Positions 1 to 5,150 of a DNA stretch of 7,051 nt are shown piece by piece (positions within the stretch are counted from its first letter, which is position 1; each line of letters begins with the position of its first letter). The position numbers were made by a program, and so were the translations under genes. This DNA is from Propionibacterium sp. (lineage in GTDB: Bacteria; Actinomycetota; Actinomycetes; Actinomycetales; Actinomycetaceae): contig JAKECL010000092.1 in assembly GCA_030460725.1 (NCBI GenBank), positions 1 through 7,051 on the forward strand, in the 5' to 3' direction. The notes below the pieces were generated by a model. The model did no database searches. It had not been told where the DNA came from and saw only the letters and a program-made list of their open reading frames with translations.

Positions 1-1
1 G

Positions 2-652
2 GCGGTGGGTGCGGGCGCGGATCCCGTCGGACGTGCGCGCTCCCTGGCAGCCCTGGGCCTGGTCGGCCAGGACGAGGACCCGGCGCTGCTGCCCCCGGGA
101 CGTCGACGCTGCCTGGACGGGATCTGGGTGGGCTCCTCCGATGCCGACGAGGGCGACCGTGGCCGCCTGGTCCTGGGCGTCGTCTCCTTCGGTCTGGAGG
201 CCTGGGCGAACATCATTGCCAACGAGTCACGCCTGCGCTCAGGCCCTCTGGCCTACGCCTATGGAGCTCTGGCTGCGCCGATGCGCTACCGTCCCGCGGA
301 CTTCCGTGTGCTCATCGACGGGGTGGAGCACGACATGGGTGGATGGGCACTGTCCCTGTCCAACTCCGGGTGCATCGGCGGCGGGATCCGGGTGGTGCCC
401 TCCTCCGACCCCTGTGACGGACAGCTGGAACTCCTCCACGTGGGGCGCATGCCGTTGCGGCGCGCCCTGCCGATCCTGGCGAGGATCGTGCTCAGCCGCG
501 ACGCCGAGGACCCCGCCGTGGAGGTCACGGCCGTACGCGAGGTGCTGGTCGCAGGGCCGGTGGGCATGCCGGCCATGGCTGATGGCGACCGGGTCGGCAC
601 CCTCCCGCTGTGTCTGCGGATTGCCGCGGGAGTCGTCGATCTGCTCGTCTGA
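2..652 (+). CDS. Diacylglycerol kinase family lipid kinase, C-terminal part (left-truncated)
   Basis: The reading frame is open from the left edge to a TGA at 650-652, so only the C-terminal part (about 215 residues) is present. It fits the C-terminal beta-sandwich domain of the DagK/YegS lipid kinase family. Counting from the GTG at 5, SNSGCIGGG (119-127) matches the family's N-x-x-x-GGG segment, CDGQLEL (137-143) matches the usual DG-x-L segment, and MADGDRVG followed by P (191-201) matches the terminal DGE-x-x-x-x-P motif. The nucleotide-binding GGDGT motif should lie upstream of the window, so the GTG at 5 is not taken as the start. Known family members phosphorylate diacylglycerol or related lipids at the inner membrane face using ATP. 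Diacylglycerol as substrate here is inferred. The gene ends 67 nt before plsC on the same strand, which suits phosphatidate metabolism. Confidence 0.82.
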   Translation, partial: AVGAGADPVGRARSLAALGLVGQDEDPALLPPGRRRCLDGIWVGSSDADEGDRGRLVLGVVSFGLEAWANIIANESRLRSGPLAYAYGALAAPMRYRPADFRVLIDGVEHDMGGWALSLSNSGCIGGGIRVVPSSDPCDGQLELLHVGRMPLRRALPILARIVLSRDAEDPAVEVTAVREVLVAGPVGMPAMADGDRVGTLPLCLRIAAGVVDLLV

Positions 653-705
653 GTCGGTGGCGGCGCCGGTCACGGTCTGCGGGCCCGGGGGCGGGTGTCA
701 ACCGC

Positions 706-711
706 TACACT
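706..711 (+). promoter_or_regulatory. Putative -10 box (TACACT) for plsC
   Basis: TACACT fits the actinobacterial TANNNT -10 pattern and ends 8 nt before the GTG at 720, so transcription would begin at or next to the start codon. No convincing -35 hexamer is visible in the GC-rich sequence upstream, and there is no Shine-Dalgarno sequence. The site is assigned by position and consensus only. Confidence 0.5.
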
Positions 712-719
712 CGGCCCTC

Positions 720-1514
720 GTGAGCAAGTCGGTCAAGGGGTTGTACAGGGTGCTGCTGGGCGTCGTCGGCCCGGTCATGCGCGTGTGGACGGACATCCAT
801 GTCACGGGCCTGGAGAACCTGCCCCGACAGGGCGGGTTCCTGGTGACCCCCAACCACATCTCCAATGTCGACCCGCTGTGCATGGCGTACTTCCTGGTCT
901 CCCATGGCTACCCGGTGCGGTTCATGGCGAAGTCGGAGCTGTTCCGGGTCCCGCTCCTCGGCGCTGTCCTGCGGGGACTGAAGATGGTCTCCGTGGACCG
1001 CAGGTCACCCCATCCCGACGGTGCCCTGGCCCCGGCACGCATGGCGTTGAACAACGGGGAGTGTGTCGCGATCTATGTCGAGGGCACCCTCACCCGTGAC
1101 CCCCAGTACTGGCCGATGAGGGCCAAGACGGGGGCTGCGCGTCTGGCACTGGACACCGGTGTCCCCGTCATCCCCATAGCCCAGTGGGGCGCACAGGAGA
1201 TCCTGCCGCGCTACACGAAGGTGCTGAACGTGCGGCCCGGTCGTGAGATCCGGATCTCGGTCCTCCCCGCGGTGGATCTGTCCGACCTCCAGGGGCCCGA
1301 CGGGTCCGAGGACCACGCTGCGGTCGCAGAGGCCACGAGGCGCATCCAGCGTGCCATCACTGCCGGGGTCGAGGAGCTGCGTGGAGAGCCCGCCCCGCAC
1401 GAGCCCTGGGACCCCGACCGCATGAGCGGACCCGACAAGAAGACCCTGGGTCGCTTCAGCATGTGGCGGCGTTCCCTCACGCGGCGTGGGGGAGCACGGT
1501 CCACCTCAGACTGA
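720..1514 (+). CDS. plsC: 1-acyl-sn-glycerol-3-phosphate acyltransferase (PlsC family)
   Basis: This 264-residue protein is a PlsC/LPLAT-family acyltransferase, which transfers an acyl chain to lysophosphatidate to make phosphatidate at the cytoplasmic membrane. The H-x4-D catalytic motif is NHISNVD (H46, D51). Block II is the F-x-x-P-x-x-G segment at 75-81, followed by a conserved V-D-R at 92-94. Block III is EGT at 121-123, here followed by Leu where many homologues have Arg. Block IV is VPVIPIAQWG (148-157). The segment around WPMRAKTGAARLAL is typical of actinobacterial members. The frame is open far upstream, but that stretch overlaps the lipid kinase gene and resembles nothing, so the GTG at 720, just after a -10-like box, is the best start. 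The C-terminus (about 235-264) is a basic tail beyond the catalytic domain. Acyl donor and acceptor specificity is inferred. Confidence 0.92.
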   Translation: MSKSVKGLYRVLLGVVGPVMRVWTDIHVTGLENLPRQGGFLVTPNHISNVDPLCMAYFLVSHGYPVRFMAKSELFRVPLLGAVLRGLKMVSVDRRSPHPDGALAPARMALNNGECVAIYVEGTLTRDPQYWPMRAKTGAARLALDTGVPVIPIAQWGAQEILPRYTKVLNVRPGREIRISVLPAVDLSDLQGPDGSEDHAAVAEATRRIQRAITAGVEELRGEPAPHEPWDPDRMSGPDKKTLGRFSMWRRSLTRRGGARSTSD

Positions 1515-1537
1515 TCCCCGCTCGGCGCCGGGGTCAG
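1511..1537 (+). terminator. Hairpin at the plsC stop codon, possible terminator
   Basis: The arms CTGA-CCCCG (1511-1520, with one bulged T) and CGGGGTCAG (1529-1537) pair around an 8-nt loop and begin at the plsC stop codon. No T tract follows, so it could only be a GC-rich, U-less terminator or an mRNA 3'-end structure. It lies in the convergent gap between plsC and the lipoprotein gene, where termination is expected. Confidence 0.35.
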
Positions 1538-1672
1538 CAGGTCGCAGCAGCCACCAGGAGCGGGACGACGGCGAGCGCACGCGGGCCCGGCAGTCGAGGC
1601 CGTGGGTTCGCGGGTCCACGTCCCGGATCTGTGGAGTGGTCAGGTGTCTGCCCCGCGAACGCGTGCCACTCG

Positions 1673-1686
1673 GGCCCATCTGGGCC
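1673..1686 (-). terminator. Hairpin downstream of the lipoprotein gene, possible terminator
   Basis: GGCCC (1673-1677) and GGGCC (1682-1686) pair around a 4-nt loop, starting 8 nt beyond the lipoprotein stop codon when read on the minus strand. No T run follows. The rest of the 1515-1694 gap holds another weak inverted repeat (CGTGG at 1601-1605 with CCACG at 1616-1620) and no recognisable gene. Confidence 0.33.
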
Positions 1687-1694
1687 GCTCGGTC

Positions 1695-2396
1695 TCACTT
1701 GCGGATGTCGACGACCACCCGCGCCGGATCCTCCAGCGCGCCGATCTGGAAGTCCCGTACGTCGTCCAGGCCGATCACGACGTGGGTCTGGTCCTCGAAG
1801 GTCCCGTCCTCCACAACATCGACGGGCCCGACCTGCAGCGAGGCAGGACCGGAGTAGTACTGGTCCTGCTGACCCTGCGCGGTCGGCATGGCCGTTCCGG
1901 TGACGACGAGGTCCAGGAAGGCCACACCCGCCACCTCCAGCGGCAGCCCCCGCCCCTGCTCCACCGGCTGGTCGGACCAGGACATGTTCCACCCCGGGGC
2001 GCCCGTGCCCGCGAACTCCAGGACGACGCGGTAGAACCCCTCGTGCTCGGCCACGCGCATGGCGTGGAAGACCAGTCCGTCACCGGCTGTGCCGTGGATG
2101 GGATCCCGGGTCTGGGAGCTGGCCGACTGCGTCCAGTCCTCGCCCTGGATCGGGGAGGTCGCCGCCGCCTCCTCCGCCTCCGGGTCCTGGGTGGACGAGG
2201 GCGACGCGGATGAGGTGGACGCCGCCCCCGACTGAGCCGCGCCGGACTGGGACGCCGAAGGAGTGCCGGAGTGAGCGGACTGGGCGGGCGCGTCAGACTC
2301 CGCGGAGTCCGTGCAGCCGGTGGCCGCGAACGCCAGGACACAGACAATGGCCAGAGCTTGGGGGATGCGGCGTGCAACGGGCTCGTGGTGGGACAT
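1695..2396 (-). CDS. Secreted lipoprotein with AMIN-like domain
   Basis: This 233-residue protein begins at an ATG with a strong Shine-Dalgarno sequence. The N-terminus is a lipoprotein signal peptide: positively charged start (R9, R10), hydrophobic core at about 11-26, and a lipobox ending A-T-G-C with the lipidated cysteine at C28. A Ser/Ala/Pro/Gln-rich, low-complexity linker (about 29-95) would hold the folded part away from the membrane. Residues about 107-231 match the AMIN-like domain of actinobacterial lipoproteins, with the features FYRVVLEFAG, GVAFLDLVVTG, YYSGP and a closing PARVVVDIRK. No catalytic residues are evident. A role in the cell envelope is inferred from its anchor. It is transcribed towards plsC and away from gpsA, so it is a separate transcription unit. 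Its function is not known to me. Confidence 0.85.
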   Translation of the reverse strand: MSHHEPVARRIPQALAIVCVLAFAATGCTDSAESDAPAQSAHSGTPSASQSGAAQSGAASTSSASPSSTQDPEAEEAAATSPIQGEDWTQSASSQTRDPIHGTAGDGLVFHAMRVAEHEGFYRVVLEFAGTGAPGWNMSWSDQPVEQGRGLPLEVAGVAFLDLVVTGTAMPTAQGQQDQYYSGPASLQVGPVDVVEDGTFEDQTHVVIGLDDVRDFQIGALEDPARVVVDIRK

Positions 2397-2400
2397 CGTT

Positions 2401-2406
2401 CCTCCT
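2401..2406 (-). promoter_or_regulatory. Strong Shine-Dalgarno of the lipoprotein gene
   Basis: On the minus strand AGGAGG lies 4 nt before the ATG at 2396. It fixes this start and contrasts with the neighbouring plus-strand genes, most of which lack such a site. Confidence 0.85.
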
Positions 2407-2431
2407 GGGGATGCGGTCCTGGGGTGCCACC

Positions 2432-2437
2432 ATCCTA
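2432..2437 (-). promoter_or_regulatory. Putative -10 box (TAGGAT) for the lipoprotein gene
   Basis: Read on the minus strand, TAGGAT fits TANNNT and would start transcription near 2425. That gives a short 5' leader of about 30 nt that includes the Shine-Dalgarno site. No clear -35 hexamer is seen. Confidence 0.45.
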
Positions 2438-2472
2438 TCGGGAAACCGACCCGCGCTCAGGTGGTAGGACCT

Positions 2473-2484
2473 CCGCTGCAGCGG
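2473..2484. repeat. 12-bp perfect palindrome in the lipoprotein/gpsA divergent region
   Basis: CCGCTGCAGCGG is a perfect 12-bp inverted repeat. It lies about 36 bp upstream of the lipoprotein -10 box and about 135 bp upstream of the gpsA -10 box. It could be a dimeric repressor or activator site, but in GC-rich DNA a single copy may be chance. Confidence 0.4.
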
Positions 2485-2491
2485 GAGACGT

Positions 2492-2517
2492 GGGTGCCCG
2501 GAAACGGGGTTCCACCC
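2492..2517 (+). other. Stacked hairpin with GNRA-type loop in the lipoprotein/gpsA gap
   Basis: The outer arms GGGTG (2492-2496) and CACCC (2513-2517) enclose an inner stem CCCG/CGGG closed by a GAAA tetraloop (2501-2504), with a 4-nt bulge at 2509-2512. It lies upstream of the predicted gpsA transcript start, so it would be DNA structure or part of an upstream transcript. Function unknown. Confidence 0.35.
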
Positions 2518-2618
2518 CCTGATGAGGAGACGGATGCGGTGAGGTCGCGGGCGCCGCCCTCGTGGGAGGGAAGTGGAGGTGGCCCGCCGCGGATCGTCTC
2601 CCCGCCGGTCCGTGGACG

Positions 2619-2624
2619 TAGGCT
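2619..2624 (+). promoter_or_regulatory. Putative -10 box (TAGGCT) for gpsA
   Basis: TAGGCT ends 6 nt before the gpsA ATG, placing the expected transcript start at the A of the start codon. There is no Shine-Dalgarno sequence. A small inverted repeat (GTCC at 2608-2611 with GGAC at 2614-2617) sits directly upstream of the box. Confidence 0.55.
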
Positions 2625-2630
2625 CGTGAC

Positions 2631-3650
2631 ATGGCAATCACACAGGCTGCGGTGCTGGGGACTGGTGCGTGGGGGACCACCTTCGCGCAGGTGCTGGCCG
2701 ATGCGGGGCTGGAGGTGCGCATGTGGGGGCGCAACCCCGCTGTCGTCGACTTCATCAACTCCCACGAGAACTCCACCTACCTGCCCGGGGTGTGCCTCTC
2801 CGACTCGGTCTCGGCCACCACGGACATGACACGGGCCGTGCGCGGCGCCCATCTGGTGGCAGTGGCCGTCCCTGTCGCGGCCGTGCGGGCGACCGTCACC
2901 GCAGTCGCCCCGCACCTGGGGGAGGACACGGCGCTGCTCTCCTTGGCCAAGGGGCTGGAGCTGGAGACCCGGCGTACCGTCCATGATGTGATCCGGGAGG
3001 CCTCCGGTCGTCCCGCGGAATCCATAGCGGTCCTCTCCGGTCCCAACCTGTCACGGGAGATCGCCGACCACAACCCGACGGCGACGGTGGTGGCCTGCGC
3101 AGACGCGGAGCTCGCGACCCGGGTGGCCATCGCCTGTCACAACTCCTACTTCCGCCCCTACGTCTCCACCGACGTCCTGGGGTGCGAGGTGGCGGGGGCG
3201 ACGAAGAATGTCATTGCCGTGGCCATCGGCGCCGCGGAGGGCATGGGTCTGGGTGTCAACACGCGTGCGACCCTCATCACCCGGGGCCTGGCGGAAATGA
3301 CGCGACTGGGCACGACGCTGGGCGCCGACGCCGACACCTTCGCGGGCCTGGCAGGAATCGGGGACCTGGTGGCGACCTGCTCCTCCAAGCTCTCACGCAA
3401 CTACTCCCTGGGGCTGCGCATGGGACGCGGCGCCAGCCTGGAGGAGGCCCTCCACCTCTCACCGGGTGTCGCCGAGGGCGCGCGCTCCGCCCTGCCCATC
3501 CTCCAGGTCGCCCGGGCCCACGGGGTCGACATGCCGATCACCGAGTCTGTCGTGCGGGTCGTCCACGAGGGCGCAACCATCGATGAGATGGGTGAGATGC
3601 TCCTGTCCCGGCCCCAGAAGAGGGACGGTTGGCGCATCGAGCTGCTCTGA
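2631..3650 (+). CDS. gpsA: Glycerol-3-phosphate dehydrogenase [NAD(P)+]
   Basis: This 339-residue protein has the full architecture and usual length of cytosolic GpsA, which reduces dihydroxyacetone phosphate to sn-glycerol-3-phosphate for phospholipid synthesis. The N-terminal Rossmann fold opens with GTGAWG (10-15). AKGLE (106-110, with K107) and GPNLSREI (137-144) form the middle motifs. The C-terminal helical domain contains the catalytic lysine K192 in GATKNVIA, followed by the G-x-N and TRGL-x-EM segments (to about 223), LAGIGDL (240-246) and SRN (255-257). The Phe usual after GPN is Leu here. The start codon carries a -10-like TAGGCT 6 nt upstream, which suggests a leaderless mRNA. GpsA supplies the glycerol backbone used on the way to the PlsC reaction. 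It lies upstream of ddl on the same strand, separated by 231 nt with a second promoter. Confidence 0.97.
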   Translation: MAITQAAVLGTGAWGTTFAQVLADAGLEVRMWGRNPAVVDFINSHENSTYLPGVCLSDSVSATTDMTRAVRGAHLVAVAVPVAAVRATVTAVAPHLGEDTALLSLAKGLELETRRTVHDVIREASGRPAESIAVLSGPNLSREIADHNPTATVVACADAELATRVAIACHNSYFRPYVSTDVLGCEVAGATKNVIAVAIGAAEGMGLGVNTRATLITRGLAEMTRLGTTLGADADTFAGLAGIGDLVATCSSKLSRNYSLGLRMGRGASLEEALHLSPGVAEGARSALPILQVARAHGVDMPITESVVRVVHEGATIDEMGEMLLSRPQKRDGWRIELL

Positions 3651-3651
3651 G

Positions 3652-3675
3652 TGTCCTGCTGTCCGGCTGTCCTGC
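3652..3675. repeat. Three tandem 8-bp units after gpsA
   Basis: TGTCCTGC, TGTCCGGC and TGTCCTGC follow each other without a gap, starting 1 nt after the gpsA stop codon. The middle unit differs at one base. The array is non-coding and could vary in copy number by slippage. The remainder of the gap (to 3868) has no gene and only weak inverted repeats. Confidence 0.75.
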
Positions 3676-3868
3676 GTCGGCGGTGCGTGGCAGCCACCCC
3701 GGGCCGCTTGGTGGACGATGCCGGCGGGGCGTGGGAGGCGCGTGGGCCAGGGCGTCCGGCTGAGCTGCGGTGATGGCGCCGTCGAGGTGGTGTCGCCACG
3801 AGATCTCCTGCGGAGGACCGCACCGGGACGTGGAGGGGAGGTTCGCGGAGGAGACACCTGTCCAGGGC

Positions 3869-3874
3869 TAGGGT
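3869..3874 (+). promoter_or_regulatory. Putative -10 box (TAGGGT) for ddl
   Basis: TAGGGT ends 7 nt before the ATG at 3882, so the transcript should begin at about the start codon. It also explains why the in-frame GTG at 3873, inside this box, is unlikely to be the start. A purine-rich GGAG nearby leaves only 3 nt to the ATG, which is too close for a normal ribosome binding site. Confidence 0.5.
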
Positions 3875-3881
3875 GGAGTCC

Positions 3882-5021
3882 ATGACCGAAACCTCCCGCG
3901 CCCGTGTCCTCATCGTCTTCGGGGGCCGCTCCGGCGAGCATGAGGTCTCCTGTGCCACCGCCGCCGGGATCCTCCGCGCGATCGACCGCACGAAGTGGGA
4001 CGTGCTGCCCATTGGTATCACCCGGGAAGGGGAGTGGGTGCGCGTCCCCGACGACCCCACGCTCTTCGAGCTGCGCGAGGGACGTGGGCAGTCCGTCGTT
4101 GCGGGTGACACCCGCGTGACCCTGACCGAGGGTGGCGCCCGCGTGCTGGAGGTCTCCTACGACCACGGTGCGGACGGGACACTGGGGTCCGCGACCGATG
4201 TGGAGGATCTGGGCCGGGTCGACGTGGTGTTGCCCCTGCTGCACGGTCCCTACGGCGAGGACGGCACGATCCAGGGTCTCTTCGAGATGGCCGGTGTGCG
4301 TTACGTCGGCTGCGGTGTCGCGGCTTCGGCGAATGCCATGGACAAGCACCTCACGAAGACCATCCTCAAGGAGGCAGGCATCGAGGTGGGGCGATGGGAG
4401 CTGCTCACCTCCAGTCAGTGGGAGGATGACCCCCAGGAGTGCCGGGACCGCATTGCCGCACTGGGCTACCCTGTCTTCGTCAAGCCCTGTCGCGCGGGCT
4501 CCTCGATCGGCATCTCCCGGGTCGACACGCCAGCGGAGCTGGACATCGCGGTGAAGGAAGCCCACAACCACGACCCCCGCGTCATCGTCGAGGCAGCTGT
4601 CCAGGGGCGCGAGATCGAGTGCGGTGTCCTCCAGGGGTTCGGGGGAGCGTCTCCGCGCACCGCACCGCTGGGCGAGATCGTCCTTGCCGAGGGCGCCTTC
4701 TACGACTACGACTCGAAGTACATCGACACCGAGGCCGTGGGCCTCGTCTGCCCAGCAGACCTGCCACAGGAGGACGCTGCGCGCCTCCAGCACACCGCCG
4801 CACGCACCTTCGAGGCCCTGGAGTGCGAGGGCCTGGCCCGCGTCGACTTCTTCTACGTGCCCGACACCCACGAAGTCATGGTCAACGAGGTGAACACGAT
4901 GCCCGGGTTCACTCCCTACTCGATGTTCCCGCTCATGTGGGCACACGCCGGGACCGCCTATCCCGACCTGGTTGACGAGCTGTTGGAAGGTGCCCTGGAG
5001 CGTCCCCTCGGGCTGCGCTGA
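3882..5021 (+). CDS. ddl: D-alanine--D-alanine ligase
   Basis: This 379-residue ATP-grasp ligase joins two D-alanines to form the dipeptide that ends peptidoglycan precursors. GGRSGEHEVS (14-23) is the N-terminal signature. HGPYGEDG (121-128) is the substrate-domain motif. VKPCRAGSSIG (200-210) carries an ATP-binding lysine and the Ser-rich loop. FYDYDSKY (273-280) is the omega loop with Tyr at the position where D-Ala-D-Lac ligases differ, so D-Ala-D-Ala specificity is inferred. VNEVNTMPGFT (334-344) holds the metal and D-Ala binding residues. The ATG at 3882 is preferred over the GTG at 3873 because the latter lies within the predicted promoter box. The length is typical of the longer Ddl forms. 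It sits after gpsA, an arrangement familiar from other actinobacteria. Confidence 0.96.
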   Translation: MTETSRARVLIVFGGRSGEHEVSCATAAGILRAIDRTKWDVLPIGITREGEWVRVPDDPTLFELREGRGQSVVAGDTRVTLTEGGARVLEVSYDHGADGTLGSATDVEDLGRVDVVLPLLHGPYGEDGTIQGLFEMAGVRYVGCGVAASANAMDKHLTKTILKEAGIEVGRWELLTSSQWEDDPQECRDRIAALGYPVFVKPCRAGSSIGISRVDTPAELDIAVKEAHNHDPRVIVEAAVQGREIECGVLQGFGGASPRTAPLGEIVLAEGAFYDYDSKYIDTEAVGLVCPADLPQEDAARLQHTAARTFEALECEGLARVDFFYVPDTHEVMVNEVNTMPGFTPYSMFPLMWAHAGTAYPDLVDELLEGALERPLGLR

Positions 5022-5056
5022 ACGAGGACGACGCCCCCGCCTCCCGGACAATGGAA

Positions 5057-5069
5057 CCCCGAAACGGGG
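5057..5069 (+). terminator. Short GC-rich hairpin after ddl, possible terminator
   Basis: CCCCG (5057-5061) and CGGGG (5065-5069) pair around AAA, 35 nt after the ddl stop codon. No T tract follows, so termination activity is uncertain. Confidence 0.3.
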
Positions 5070-5079
5070 CGCGGATGGT

Positions 5080-5091
5080 GGTGTCGACACC
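5080..5091. repeat. 12-bp perfect palindrome upstream of the ATP-grasp gene
   Basis: GGTGTCGACACC is a perfect inverted repeat located about 46 bp upstream of the predicted -10 box of the next gene, where a transcription factor could bind. It could equally act as a small hairpin in the ddl 3' region. Only one copy is seen in the window. Confidence 0.45.
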
Positions 5092-5137
5092 CTGCACCCA
5101 CGACGCCCGACGGCCCCGGGTGTGAGGGCGCACAGGG

Positions 5138-5143
5138 TAACGT
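5138..5143 (+). promoter_or_regulatory. Putative -10 box (TAACGT) for the ATP-grasp gene
   Basis: TAACGT ends 7 nt before the ATG at 5151 and is the best TANNNT match in the gap. The start codon has no usable Shine-Dalgarno site, since the nearby TAGGG is practically adjacent to the ATG. A leaderless transcript is inferred. Confidence 0.48.
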
Positions 5144-5150
5144 GTAGGGC

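Noticed and set aside
9..719. Upstream extension of the plsC frame
   Set aside because: It overlaps the lipid kinase gene in another frame, has a Trp/Arg/Ser/Pro-rich composition unlike real protein, and the acyltransferase homology begins after 720.
1534..2377. Overlapping open frames in other frames across the lipoprotein gene
   Set aside because: They are Arg/Pro-rich shadows. Only the 1695-2396 minus frame has a signal peptide, lipobox, ribosome site and domain match.
3873..3881. GTG start for ddl three codons upstream
   Set aside because: The GTG lies inside the predicted -10 box. The ATG at 3882 fits the leaderless pattern and the usual Ddl N-terminus.
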